From contig JAHDQE010000001.1 of assembly GCA_018433975.1 (NCBI GenBank), forward strand, positions 62,001 to 126,000: a DNA stretch of 64,000 bases, read 5' to 3'. This stretch comes from Ornatilinea sp. (GTDB taxonomy: Bacteria; Chloroflexota; Anaerolineae; Anaerolineales; Anaerolineaceae). The notes under the pieces were generated by a model. That model made no database searches. It was not told the DNA's origin and saw only the letters and a list, made by a program, of their open reading frames with translations. Numbering within the stretch: the first letter of the stretch is position 1; each line of letters starts with the position of its first letter. This document shows, in pieces, positions 1 through 8,665 of this stretch. The translations under genes were made by a program, and so were the position numbers.

Positions 1-186
1 CGATTTTTCCCGGATCAGGTTTTTAAAAGTATTATTCCGCGGAGCGTCAGAGTTGCCGAAGCGCCCTCTTATGGTCTCCCAATTTCTACTTATGCACCGG
101 ATTCTTCTGCAGCAAAAGCTTATGCAACATTAGCACGTGAGATGCTTGAAGAAGATGGAATTCACATCCCCTCATTTGAAGAGTAA
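1..186 (+). CDS. parA: ParA/Soj chromosome-partitioning ATPase, C-terminal fragment
   Basis: Open from the left edge to TAA at 184-186, giving 61 residues. The stretch [19 protein letters not shown] followed by P-I-x-x-Y-x-P-x-S-x-A-x-A-Y is the conserved C-terminal end of ParA/Soj Walker-type ATPases. ParA binds DNA non-specifically in its ATP dimer form and is stimulated by ParB to segregate origins. All nucleotide-binding motifs lie outside the window. parB follows after 12 bp, the standard parAB order, so the two are surely cotranscribed. Identification rests on the C-terminal pattern plus context. Confidence 0.87.
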   Translation, partial: RFFPDQVFKSIIPRSVRVAEAPSYGLPISTYAPDSSAAKAYATLAREMLEEDGIHIPSFEE

Positions 187-198
187 AGGCAACCAATC

Positions 199-1062
199 AT
201 GGCACGAAAATCTGGCCTGGGGAAAGGCCTGGGCGCTCTCATTCCAGGAAGCGAAAACGAAGAAAAAAAACAAATCAGCGGCGGCACCATTGAGGTTCCG
301 GAAGATTTAATCGTACCCAATCCGCGTCAGCCCCGCCAGATGCTCAAAGATGATGAACTGGCAGAACTGGCAGCATCCATCCGAGAACACGGCATTTTGC
401 AACCGCTGATTGTGTCCAAAGAAGATGATTCGGAACAATTCACATTGATCGCAGGTGAACGGCGGCTGCGGGCAGCCAGACTGGCCGGGATGCAAATGGT
501 TCCGGTATTGATCCGGCAGGTAACCGAACAACAGCAGCTTGAGCTGGCTCTGATTGAAAACGTCCAGCGCTCAGATCTGATGCCTTTAGAAACGGCAACA
601 GCCTATCAAGAGCTGGCCGATTCATTCAATTTATCCCACGAAGAAATTGCCACCCGCGTTGGAAAAAGCAGAGTCAGCGTAACCAACACGATCCGGTTGT
701 TAAAACTTCCTGATATTATAAAAAAGGCCCTGTCGGAAGGAAAGATCAGCGAAGGACACGCTCGGGCTCTTTTGGCGCTGAACAGTCCTCAATCACAAAT
801 TGCCGCGCTCAACGCGATCTTGAAAAACAGCTTGAGCGTCCGGCAAACAGAAGAGCTGGTTCGAAATCTGGGCGGCAAAAAGACCCCTCGCCCCACCAAA
901 CAAAGCCCTGCTCCTGAGATTAAAGCTATTGAGGAGCGATTGAGAAATGCCCTCGGCACAAAAGTCACACTTCGGCATGGAAAGAATGGGGGCAGCCTAG
1001 TGATTCATTATTACTCCAACGAAGAACTTGAAGCCCTGCTTGAGCAAATTATTAAAGGTTAA
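199..1062 (+). CDS. parB: ParB chromosome-partitioning protein, CTPase/DNA clamp
   Basis: 287 residues, full length for ParB. It opens with the lysine-rich GLGKGLGALIP box that contacts ParA. The N-terminal CTPase domain spans about 31-125 with NPRQPR at 41-46 and GERRLRA at 86-92, the arginine-rich CTP-binding patch, then ENVQRSDLMPLE at 120-131. A helix-turn-helix for parS binding lies around 148-170, the GHARALL helix at 186-192, and a C-terminal dimerisation domain from about 240. ParB loads at parS, closes as a CTP clamp and spreads along DNA. It sits 12 bp behind parA. I saw no canonical parS site in the window. Confidence 0.96.
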   Translation: MARKSGLGKGLGALIPGSENEEKKQISGGTIEVPEDLIVPNPRQPRQMLKDDELAELAASIREHGILQPLIVSKEDDSEQFTLIAGERRLRAARLAGMQMVPVLIRQVTEQQQLELALIENVQRSDLMPLETATAYQELADSFNLSHEEIATRVGKSRVSVTNTIRLLKLPDIIKKALSEGKISEGHARALLALNSPQSQIAALNAILKNSLSVRQTEELVRNLGGKKTPRPTKQSPAPEIKAIEERLRNALGTKVTLRHGKNGGSLVIHYYSNEELEALLEQIIKG

Positions 1063-1066
1063 TGCC

Positions 1067-2653
1067 ATGCACATTCTGCACAACGGAAATGTCTATACGC
1101 AGGACATCGCTCTGCCCATTGCCGAGGCAATTGCCATCAAAGAGAACCGGATTGTCGCTGTTGGCAGCAACGAAGATATTCTCCAATTAAAAGAACCCGG
1201 CAGCCACATCCTTGATTTGAAGGGCAGAACCATCCTTCCGGGATTGACAGACTCCCACATTCATCTCGAACATTATGCGTTCAGTCTTCAAAAAATTAAT
1301 TGTGAAACCGATTCACTCAGCGAATGCCTCGATAGGGTAAGCCGCCGGGTAGAGCAATCCATCCCCGGCTCTTGGATTCTTGGACATGGCTGGAATCAAA
1401 ATAACTGGCCGGAAGGATTTGGGACTGCTCAGGATTTGGACCGGATCGCACCGGAAAATCCGGTTTACCTGACGGCCAAATCTCTGCATGCCGGTTGGGC
1501 AAACTCAGCGGCGCTGCAAATAGCCGGCATTACCGCACAAACGCCCAATCCTCCCAACGGGATCATTGCGAAAGATAAAACCGGAAAACCTACCGGTATT
1601 CTGTTCGAAAACGCGATGGAGCTGCTGGAAAGTGCGATTCCAGCACCAACTATAGAGGAAACTGTTCTCGCGCTGGAAAATGCCCAAACCAACCTCTGGC
1701 AATTTGGCATCACGGGCGCACACGATTTTGATGATTCTTCCTGCTTTACCGCTCTGCAAATCCTGAACCGGGAAAACCGGTTAAAGTTAAGAGTTGTAAA
1801 AGGCATTCCAAGAACAAGCTTAGAATCCGCAATCCGGATGGGCGTGCGGACCGGTTTTGGCAGTGATCTGTTAAGATTCGGGCCTCTCAAATTGTTTACA
1901 GATGGCGCATTAGGGCCACAAACCGCTGCCATGCTGGCTCCATTTGAAAACGAGCCGGACTATTGTGGGGAGCTTTTCCTGGACGAAGATGCTTTCTTCG
2001 AGATTGGAAAAGAAGCAGTCTCCCACGGCATCCATCTGGCCGTCCACGCCATTGGAGACCGGGCGAACCGGGAAATTCTAAATGGCTACCGACGGATTCG
2101 AGCCTATGAAGCCGAACAGGGGCTTATCAGGGGACGTCATCGCATTGAGCATGTGCAGATATTGTCCCCGGCAGATCAAAGCCGTCTTCAAGAATATGGC
2201 ATAACAGCCTCTGTCCAGCCCATTCATGCCACTTCGGATATGAATATTTCCGATCGCTACCTGGGCCAACGCGCCAAGGATGCCTATGTATTCCGTTCAT
2301 TATTGGACCGCGGCACACTTATGACGTTTGGGTCAGACGCCCCAGTAGAATCCCCCAATCCATTCCTGGGAATTCACGCAGCCGTAACCCGCAGACGCAC
2401 AGACGGCACCCCCGGCGCAGAAGGTTGGCATCCCGAACAGAAAATCTCTGTGCAGGAAGCAATCTCAGCTTACACACTTGCCCCTGCACTTTCCGCAGGA
2501 ATGGAAAATAAAATTGGAAAGCTCAGTCCTGGGTTTTACGCAGATTTAATCCTTCTGGAGAATAATCCCTTTACAGTTCCCACAAAAACTATACATTTAA
2601 TCACACCTCAGGCTACAATGGTTAATGGGGAATGGGTCTGGGATAAAAATTGA
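1067..2653 (+). CDS. Amidohydrolase of the YtcJ/Amidohydro_3 type
   Basis: 528 residues from ATG 1067, four bases after parB; an in-frame start at 1028 would overlap parB and add a non-conserved extension. This is a metal-dependent TIM-barrel amidohydrolase of the YtcJ-like branch. The metal ligands HIH lie at residues 64-66 (DSHIHL), followed by GHGWNQNNWP, the FTDGALGP loop, HAIGDRANR, RHRIEHVQ and the catalytic Asp in GSDAPVESP near the C-terminus. A C-terminal composite beta domain (GFYADLILLENNPF) closes the protein. No signal peptide, so cytosolic. Members act on varied N-acyl or formyl amides and the substrate cannot be read from sequence. Probably cotranscribed with parAB. Confidence 0.9.
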   Translation: MHILHNGNVYTQDIALPIAEAIAIKENRIVAVGSNEDILQLKEPGSHILDLKGRTILPGLTDSHIHLEHYAFSLQKINCETDSLSECLDRVSRRVEQSIPGSWILGHGWNQNNWPEGFGTAQDLDRIAPENPVYLTAKSLHAGWANSAALQIAGITAQTPNPPNGIIAKDKTGKPTGILFENAMELLESAIPAPTIEETVLALENAQTNLWQFGITGAHDFDDSSCFTALQILNRENRLKLRVVKGIPRTSLESAIRMGVRTGFGSDLLRFGPLKLFTDGALGPQTAAMLAPFENEPDYCGELFLDEDAFFEIGKEAVSHGIHLAVHAIGDRANREILNGYRRIRAYEAEQGLIRGRHRIEHVQILSPADQSRLQEYGITASVQPIHATSDMNISDRYLGQRAKDAYVFRSLLDRGTLMTFGSDAPVESPNPFLGIHAAVTRRRTDGTPGAEGWHPEQKISVQEAISAYTLAPALSAGMENKIGKLSPGFYADLILLENNPFTVPTKTIHLITPQATMVNGEWVWDKN

Positions 2654-2668
2654 GGTTGAGATAGAGAA

Positions 2669-3733
2669 ATGAGCACAAAACCAACGCTTACACCAGAGGT
2701 TTTAGTCCCCCGTCTGGGAGATTATCTTCTCGAAAAAGGGATCATATCTAAATCCATTCTTGAAAAGGCACTCCGCATTCAAGAAAAAAGGAGATCTCCG
2801 GAACAACCAGTTCCATTAATCGGGAATATTTTGATTGAAATCAACGCGATCGACCGGGCCACCCTCGATGAGGCGATCACAGAGCAAATTCTCCAGCTGA
2901 GAATCGCTTTAGAAAACTATAACCAGCAATTGGAGCAGCGCGTTCAGGAAAGGACAGCCGAACTGGAACATGCTCTTGAACAACTCGCAGAACTAAACCA
3001 ACTTAAATCCAATTTCATTTCAAATATTTCTCACGAACTCCGCACGCCCCTGACACATGTAAAAGGGTATATCGAACTGCTTGCAGAACGAGACCTTGGA
3101 CCGCTTACCCCAGATCAGGAACAGGCTATTTTTATTATGGAAAAATCTTCAGCCCGGCTTGAGCGCCTGATTGAAGACTTAATTCTCTTTTCCAATACGG
3201 AGAATGGACAGATCAGCCTGCAAATACAACCCTTTGATCTCAACTTCCTATTCCGCGATATTCTTATTCAGGCATCTACAAAGTCAAATGAAAATAATAT
3301 AACCATCCGCCAGGATTGCCCACAGGACCTTCCAAAAGTCAAAGCAGACCGGGAAAAAATCAGCTGGGTCATTCTTCAATTACTCGATAACGCGATTAAA
3401 TTTTCAAATCCGGGCGGAGAAATTTTACTGAAAGCTGAAGCCGAGGGTGCGTTCATCAACATTTCCGTTTCAGATACCGGCATTGGAATCCCGAAAAATA
3501 AGATTGAGGAAATTTTTGAGCCGTTCCATCAGTTGGACGGTTCCTCCACACGGAAAGTTGGGGGGACAGGTCTGGGGCTCAGCCTGGCTCGAAAAATCAT
3601 TGAGGCACATGGGTCCATGCTTCGTGTCTCATCAAAAGTTGGTGAGGGAAGCAAATTTGACTTTTCACTGATTACAAATAAAACCGGTTCCTCCAGTTAT
3701 ACTACTTCTCAAACCTGGGAAGCTCAAGGGTAA
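2669..3733 (+). CDS. Soluble sensor histidine kinase with GspE-N/MshEN-like sensory domain
   Basis: 354 residues with no membrane segment. Residues 12-78 read RLGDYLLEKGIISKSILEKAL and then LIGNILIEINAIDRATLDEAI, a duplicated helical pattern typical of the GspE N-terminal/MshEN domain, which in some type II secretion and pilus ATPases binds cyclic di-GMP. A coiled coil (about 80-112) leads to HisKA with the phospho-accepting His122 in SNISHELRTPL, then HATPase_c with N241, DTGIGIP at 269-275 and GGTGLGL at 298-304. Start ATG 2669 follows a GAGATAGAG purine tract. It is followed at 6 bp by a second kinase and then a response regulator, so this is a three-gene phosphorelay operon. c-di-GMP binding is inference only. 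Confidence 0.88.
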   Translation: MSTKPTLTPEVLVPRLGDYLLEKGIISKSILEKALRIQEKRRSPEQPVPLIGNILIEINAIDRATLDEAITEQILQLRIALENYNQQLEQRVQERTAELEHALEQLAELNQLKSNFISNISHELRTPLTHVKGYIELLAERDLGPLTPDQEQAIFIMEKSSARLERLIEDLILFSNTENGQISLQIQPFDLNFLFRDILIQASTKSNENNITIRQDCPQDLPKVKADREKISWVILQLLDNAIKFSNPGGEILLKAEAEGAFINISVSDTGIGIPKNKIEEIFEPFHQLDGSSTRKVGGTGLGLSLARKIIEAHGSMLRVSSKVGEGSKFDFSLITNKTGSSSYTTSQTWEAQG

Positions 3734-3739
3734 CAACCC

Positions 3740-4981
3740 ATGAAGAAAAGCGCCGCTTGTGCCGAAAGTGTTAATATTAAACACCTCCACTCAATCAGCC
3801 AGATTGTCAATCAAGCTGCCAATTGGAAAACCGCTCTGGATGAAATCACAAAATTTGTACGAACTTTTTTCATCTTTGATAACCTGGTAGTGTATTTATC
3901 AAATCTGCATCAGGACATGGAAGTCTTCTACGCAAAAGCTTTGGGGCGCGGAAAAAGTGCTGAAGCGGATGCTTCATGGGGAGAAAGCATTGCCAACCGG
4001 ATTGCTCAAAGCCACCAGGTCATTCTGGAAAAACCAGACGAGAGCAAGAAGGAAGACCGTTTAAAACAGCCTCACATTTTGGGTGTTCCTCTGTTGATTA
4101 ACAATAATTTGCTGGGCGCTTTGGTTTTGATCCGTTTTGGAGGGCCGGAGTTCACACCAGACGATGTCTTCTTGACTGAATTTATCGCAAATCAAATTTC
4201 TCAGATCATTCATCGTGATAAGCTGCAACAAAAGAATGAAATTTTGAGAACCCAACAGGAACAGAATCAGCTCAGAGACGATTTCATATCCACCATCACC
4301 CACGAATTAAGAAATCCTCTTGGATTCATTAAAGGCTATACAACCACACTCCTTCGGTCAGATACCACGTGGGATCAGGCCACCCAGGAGGAATTTCTCC
4401 AAATCATTGATCAGGAAACCGATCACCTGCAGGAATTAATTGATAACATTTTAGATTCGGCACGCCTAAAATCCGGGCAATTGAAGATGAAATTCTCTCA
4501 GGTAAGACTGGATGCGCTCTTAAAAGATGTTCAACTGCGAAGCCAGATGAACGACCCCGGGAAAAAAGTGATTTTGCATTGCAGAGATGGGTTAACCCCA
4601 ATTCTTGCCGATTCTCGCCGATTATCTCAGGTCTTCGAAAACCTGATTAACAATGCTAAAAAATATGCCCCTGAATCAGATATTGAAATTCAAATTTACC
4701 AGACAGAAGATTTCTCAAACATTCAAGTAAGAGACTTTGGTCAGGGGATCCCCGAAAAATACCTGCCCTTTATTTTCGACCGCTTTTTCCGAAACCCGGA
4801 ACAATCCCCCAACATTCATGGTTCAGGGTTAGGGTTATATATTTGTAAGAAAATTATTCAGGAACATAACGGGAAAATCGAGGTGGAGTCTGAAATTGGT
4901 AAAGGAACAACTTTCCATCTGACCATTCCCAATGCCCAGGAATTATTGTATGAAGATAGGGCCTTGAAGGAGGAATTATGA
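3740..4981 (+). CDS. GAF-domain sensor histidine kinase
   Basis: 413 residues, soluble. Residues about 15-160 have the spacing of a GAF small-molecule sensor domain (ending in GVPLLINNNLLGALVLI). A short coiled coil carries HisKA with His188 in STITHELRNPL, then HATPase_c with N305 (NLINNAKKYA), DFGQGIP at 332-338 and GSGLGL at 361-366. It overlaps the next gene by ATGA (4 bp), implying translational coupling to the response regulator. Two soluble kinases feeding one regulator suggests integration of two cytoplasmic signals; which kinase phosphorylates the regulator is not visible from sequence. Confidence 0.9.
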   Translation: MKKSAACAESVNIKHLHSISQIVNQAANWKTALDEITKFVRTFFIFDNLVVYLSNLHQDMEVFYAKALGRGKSAEADASWGESIANRIAQSHQVILEKPDESKKEDRLKQPHILGVPLLINNNLLGALVLIRFGGPEFTPDDVFLTEFIANQISQIIHRDKLQQKNEILRTQQEQNQLRDDFISTITHELRNPLGFIKGYTTTLLRSDTTWDQATQEEFLQIIDQETDHLQELIDNILDSARLKSGQLKMKFSQVRLDALLKDVQLRSQMNDPGKKVILHCRDGLTPILADSRRLSQVFENLINNAKKYAPESDIEIQIYQTEDFSNIQVRDFGQGIPEKYLPFIFDRFFRNPEQSPNIHGSGLGLYICKKIIQEHNGKIEVESEIGKGTTFHLTIPNAQELLYEDRALKEEL

Positions 4982-5664
4982 CTCTCATTTTAGCTGTGGA
5001 TGACGAGACACTATATCAACATTTGCTTAAAGTTAATCTTGAAAAAGAGGGCTATGAAGTAATCTGTGCCGGTGACGGTGAAGAAGCTCTTGAGATGGTC
5101 TCAAACCGCAATCCCGATCTTGTCGTACTGGATATCATGATGCCGAAACTGGATGGGATCACAACCTGCGAGCGGATTCGACAATTTTCAAGTATTCCCA
5201 TCATTATGCTGACTGCCCGTGGGGAAGAGCAGGATCGCGTTGCGGGGTTAAATGTAGGTGCAGATGATTATGTTGTTAAACCTTTCTCTGCTACTGAATT
5301 GGTTGCCAGAGTTCGTGCAGTCTTACGGAGGGCACATACTTCCGAACAAATTACTCAAAACCGCTATTTCATGCACGGCACATTGAAAATCGATTTCGCG
5401 CGCGCTGAAGTATGGAAAGATAATAAACCCATCTACCTTTCCGCGACGGAATACCGCCTTCTGATCCAGTTTGCGCAGCATGTGGGACAGGTACTTTCTC
5501 CCGAAGACCTTTTAGTAGCAATTTGGGGGCCCCAATATAAAGACGACAAAGAAATTCTGTGGGTGAGTATTGCCAGACTACGGCAAAAACTGGAAGATGA
5601 ACCACACTCTCCCGTTCACGTGGTAACCCGGCCAGGCCTCGGCTATCTAATGCCCCCTTTATAA
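4978..5664 (+). CDS. OmpR/PhoB-family response regulator
   Basis: 228 residues. The receiver domain (1-118) has the acidic pair D8/D9, phosphorylated Asp52 in VVLDIMMPKLDG, Thr79 and Lys101 (VVKPF). A winged-helix DNA-binding domain covers about 128-226, with SATEYRLL, the EDLLVAIWG helix, a VSIARLRQKLE recognition helix and a GLGYLM wing. It is a DNA-binding transcription factor of the OmpR class. The GGAGGAATT sequence just before ATG 4978 is a strong ribosome-binding site lying inside the upstream kinase gene. It closes the three-gene two-component operon; target genes are unknown, though the CpaF locus follows directly. Confidence 0.94.
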   Translation: MTLILAVDDETLYQHLLKVNLEKEGYEVICAGDGEEALEMVSNRNPDLVVLDIMMPKLDGITTCERIRQFSSIPIIMLTARGEEQDRVAGLNVGADDYVVKPFSATELVARVRAVLRRAHTSEQITQNRYFMHGTLKIDFARAEVWKDNKPIYLSATEYRLLIQFAQHVGQVLSPEDLLVAIWGPQYKDDKEILWVSIARLRQKLEDEPHSPVHVVTRPGLGYLMPPL

Positions 5665-5705
5665 AAACGTGGAAGAACTTTAGAGGTTATTTTTAAGGAA
5701 AAATC

Positions 5706-6005
5706 ATGTACGACTCAATGGAACAAAAAGGGAAAATCTTTACCAACGTGGTCACCAAAAATCCGGTGGAGATCATCTTGCAGACAGACTGCAACATAAT
5801 CCAGGGAAAAATCCATGTCAGGATCAACCAACGTTTAAAAGATGAGCTCGACAATAACAGCTCTTTTTTAGCAATCACCGACGCCACAATTTCAACCTTG
5901 GACGGAAAAATCCTTTACCAAAGCCGGTTTATTGCTGTGAACCGCTCACACATCGCCTGGTTATTCCCACAAGCAGAGTTAGTCCGGATAGAAAACGAAT
6001 CATGA
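5706..6005 (+). CDS. Small conserved-looking protein coupled to CpaF
   Basis: 99 residues, function not recognised. It is predicted to be mostly beta strands with the core pattern I-x-G-K-I-H-V-R-I-N-Q-R-L-K-D-E-L, then FLAITDATI, and FIAVNRSHIAWLFP. The alternation resembles small beta-barrel proteins that occur near signalling or pilus ATPase genes. Start ATG 5706 is preceded by AAGGAAAAATC; a second ATG lies at 5718. Its stop overlaps the CpaF start (ATGA, 4 bp), so the two are translationally coupled and probably function together. There is no signal peptide or membrane segment. Confidence 0.75.
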   Translation: MYDSMEQKGKIFTNVVTKNPVEIILQTDCNIIQGKIHVRINQRLKDELDNNSSFLAITDATISTLDGKILYQSRFIAVNRSHIAWLFPQAELVRIENES

Positions 6006-7318
6006 GCGAATCTAATTCCAACCCTCAAGCAAAAAACGCTGACCTCAATAAGCTCAAAACTTATCTGATCGGACTGATTTCCCGGGAACTGGAAACCGCC
6101 CCACCTCCGGTAGCAGAACGCAAAAAAGTCATTTTAAAATACCTCCAACAGGCCTACCAGAGTACAAAGTTAAACCTGCCTTCCACGCTGAGAGAACAGC
6201 TCTTCCACGAAATTCTGGACGACATGCTGGGATTCGGAAAGCTCCAACCCCTGCTTGATGATCCGTCTATCAGTGAAATTATGGTAAATGGCCCCAAACA
6301 AGTCTATGTCGAACGAAATGGCAAATTGACAAAAACCAACATCACCTTTGAATCCGACCGGGATGTTTTAAAGATCATTGACAAAATTGTCTCTCCCCTT
6401 GGCAGGCGTATTGACAATGAAAGCCCAACAGTAGATGCCCGTTTACCGGACGGATCCCGTGTTAATGCCATTGTTGCGCCTGTGGCCATCGACGGCCCCG
6501 GCATCACCATCCGTAAATTTAATAAAGAGAAGCTAACCGTTGACCAGTTGATCGAATTCGGGTCTCTATCAGAAAGTATGGCAGACTTTATTAAAGCCTG
6601 TGTTATATCCCGTTTAAACATTGTCATCTCGGGTGGAACCGGTTCAGGGAAAACAACTTTATTGAACATCCTTTCCGGTTTTATTCCCGAAGAAGAGCGA
6701 ATTGTCACCATTGAAGACGCGGCAGAGCTTCAACTCCAACAGGAACATATTGTCCGCATGGAAACAAAGCCGGCTGATCCCGAAGGGAAAAATGCGGTCC
6801 CCATCCGCCACCTGGTCCGCAACTCATTACGGATGAGACCGGACCGGATTGTAGTGGGTGAGGTCCGGGGCGGCGAAGCTTTGGACATGCTTCAAGCCAT
6901 GAACACAGGACACGACGGTTCTCTGACCACTTTGCACGCCAATACGCCAAGAGATGCACTTTCCCGGCTGGAAACCATGTGCTTAATGTCGGGAATGGAA
7001 CTTCCATTAAAAGTGATCCGCCAACAAATTGCCTCCGCAGTAGACCTGGTTGTTCAGCAATCCCGTCTGCGAGACGGCAGCCGGAAGGTAACCGCCATCA
7101 CGGAAGTTGCCGGAATGGAAGGCGATACCGTGGTGATGACGGACATTTTCCGGTTTGAGCAAACTTCCATCTCTACCGAGGGGAAAATCATTGGGGAACA
7201 TCGCCCCACCGGTATCCGGCCCTTTTTTATTCCACGTCTGGAGGCTTATGGCTTCAAATTGCTGCCCTCCGTATTCGGCGTAAATTTAGGGGAAATGTTA
7301 GGCCCGCGGAAACGATAA
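6002..7318 (+). CDS. cpaF: CpaF/TadA-family secretion ATPase
   Basis: 438 residues. Hexameric VirB11/GspE-superfamily ATPase that powers assembly of Tad/Flp pili or related secretion machines from the cytoplasmic face of the membrane. Visible motifs: N-terminal helical domain (1-80), the SEIMVNGP strand at 91-98, Walker [10 protein letters not shown] at 211-219, Asp box VTIEDAAEL near 240, [17 protein letters not shown] (arginine fingers and Walker B) near 280-295, and the His box [16 protein letters not shown]. Family members normally precede tadB and tadC, but here the next gene is a regulator, so partner genes must be elsewhere. The C-terminal about 50 residues ([15 protein letters not shown]) match CpaF rather than GspE. 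Confidence 0.93.
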   Translation: MSESNSNPQAKNADLNKLKTYLIGLISRELETAPPPVAERKKVILKYLQQAYQSTKLNLPSTLREQLFHEILDDMLGFGKLQPLLDDPSISEIMVNGPKQVYVERNGKLTKTNITFESDRDVLKIIDKIVSPLGRRIDNESPTVDARLPDGSRVNAIVAPVAIDGPGITIRKFNKEKLTVDQLIEFGSLSESMADFIKACVISRLNIVISGGTGSGKTTLLNILSGFIPEEERIVTIEDAAELQLQQEHIVRMETKPADPEGKNAVPIRHLVRNSLRMRPDRIVVGEVRGGEALDMLQAMNTGHDGSLTTLHANTPRDALSRLETMCLMSGMELPLKVIRQQIASAVDLVVQQSRLRDGSRKVTAITEVAGMEGDTVVMTDIFRFEQTSISTEGKIIGEHRPTGIRPFFIPRLEAYGFKLLPSVFGVNLGEMLGPRKR

Positions 7319-7322
7319 GTTT

Positions 7323-7351
7323 TTTTCAAAAAACTTTGTCAATGCTATAAT
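7323..7351 (+). promoter_or_regulatory. Sigma-70-type promoter with extended -10 before the XRE gene
   Basis: TTTTCA at 7323-7328, a 17-bp spacer, and the extended -10 TGCTATAAT whose TATAAT lies at 7346-7351. Start would be near 7358, leaving a leader of about 42 nt before ATG 7400. It separates the CpaF operon from the regulator gene. The -35 is weak but the extended -10 compensates in known promoters of this class. Confidence 0.6.
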
Positions 7352-7399
7352 AGAATCAACTTTTGAAAACAGGTTCATTAGAAAAGATGCGACAATCCG

Positions 7400-8083
7400 A
7401 TGAATAAAAATAACCTCCTGATTAAACTACGTACCAAAAAATTGGCCCTCCTGATCTATGACGCCAGGTTAGCCGCTGAGCGAAGCATCAGAGAGTCGGC
7501 GGATGCAATCAACGTATCCCGCTACCAATTCAAGGCTTTCGAAAACGGCGAACAATCCCCATCACTGCCCCTGCTGAAAGAATTAGCCGCTTATCTGAAT
7601 CTTCCCCTGGACCACTTTTGGGACCATGTCGCGCTCTCGCCAACCGCCTCGGAAAATTCAAACGACTCCGCCTTCAACGCTCAATTGAATGATCGGGACA
7701 AAGAAATCGGTCAATTTTTAAAAGAAAAACGGGAGGAACAAGACCTGTCTTTTGAAGAACTGGCCGAAAGAACTTCTCAGGAGGTTGATCAATTAATCCG
7801 TTTTGAAGTAGGTGAAGACCCCATCCCGGTACCTGTGTTGGAAATCCTCATTAAGGAATTAGGAGTTCCATTGAAGCAGTTCCTTGAACAATGTAACGGC
7901 GCAGAAAGCCGTGAAACCCAAAAAAATCAAATCGATCAGTTTTTGGAATTGCCAGCCGATCTTCAGGAATTTATTTGCAAACCCGTGAATCGCCCTTATT
8001 TAGAGCTTGCAGCACGCTTGAGTGAATTATCATCCGAAAAACTGCGTACGGTCGCAGAAAGCCTCTTAGAGATTACATACTGA
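7400..8083 (+). CDS. Tandem-XRE helix-turn-helix regulator
   Basis: 227 residues with two XRE-type HTH domains: one at about 15-75 (SIRESADAINVSRYQFKAFE, then GEQSPSLPLLKELAAYLNLP) and one at about 97-160 (GQFLKEKREEQDLSFEELA, then EVGEDPIPVPVLEILIKELG). Both have the typical five-helix rhythm ending in a short C-terminal helix leading to aromatic FW or FLE. The remaining 65 residues (LPADLQEFICKPVNRPYLELAARL) form a conserved-looking helical tail. It probably binds DNA as a regulator; the target is unknown. It has its own extended -10 promoter and is followed 4 bp later by a TPR gene, implying an operon. Confidence 0.83.
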   Translation: MNKNNLLIKLRTKKLALLIYDARLAAERSIRESADAINVSRYQFKAFENGEQSPSLPLLKELAAYLNLPLDHFWDHVALSPTASENSNDSAFNAQLNDRDKEIGQFLKEKREEQDLSFEELAERTSQEVDQLIRFEVGEDPIPVPVLEILIKELGVPLKQFLEQCNGAESRETQKNQIDQFLELPADLQEFICKPVNRPYLELAARLSELSSEKLRTVAESLLEITY

Positions 8084-8087
8084 AAAT

Positions 8088-8633
8088 ATGGAAACCACCC
8101 AACTAAAAAGCATTATTGAAACAGCCAACCAGGCTTACCAAAAAGGGGATTTTCAATCAGCAGCCGAGTATTTCGAAAAGGCACAGCTTTCATACGTCCA
8201 ATCCGGTGATGCAATCAACGCGGCTGAAATGGCAAATAATTTGAGTGTCGCCCGTCTTAGAATGAATGACGGAGAAGGCGCATTATCGGCTGCTCAAGGC
8301 ACCGAAAAAGTCTTCGAAGACATTCAGGATGTCAAACGGCAGGCTATTGCATTGGGAAACCAGGCTGCCGCCCTGGAGCTTTTGGGAAAACCGGAACATG
8401 CGCTCGATTTATATGAAAGCTGTTCAAATCTCCTGAAAGGGACGGATGAGAAAGAGCTTCGCGCTTTTGTATTATCCAGCATTTCCGCGCTTCAATTGAA
8501 AACCGGAAAACAATTCCAGGCCATGGCCTCTATGGATGCGGCTCTGGATCACAAAAAACAATTATCTCTTAAAGAAAAATTTCTAAAAAAGCTTCTCAAA
8601 GTTCCGTTTCGGATGTTAAACAAAAAAGAATAA
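8088..8633 (+). CDS. Small TPR-repeat protein
   Basis: 181 residues made of three to four TPR-like helix pairs: AYQKGDFQSAAEYFEKA near 17-33, AEMANNLSVARLRMNDGEGAL near 45-65, QAIALGNQAAALELLGKPEHAL near 84-105 and a fourth pair near 125-150. The C-terminus is strongly basic (KEKFLKKLLKVPFRMLNKKE) and might be a membrane-peripheral or nucleic-acid-contacting tail. No signal peptide. Probably an adaptor. Its position 4 bp behind the XRE regulator suggests linked function, but nothing more specific can be said. Confidence 0.8.
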   Translation: METTQLKSIIETANQAYQKGDFQSAAEYFEKAQLSYVQSGDAINAAEMANNLSVARLRMNDGEGALSAAQGTEKVFEDIQDVKRQAIALGNQAAALELLGKPEHALDLYESCSNLLKGTDEKELRAFVLSSISALQLKTGKQFQAMASMDAALDHKKQLSLKEKFLKKLLKVPFRMLNKKE

Positions 8634-8665
8634 CGCCAAAAACGTTATCACAACTTCAAATTTCC

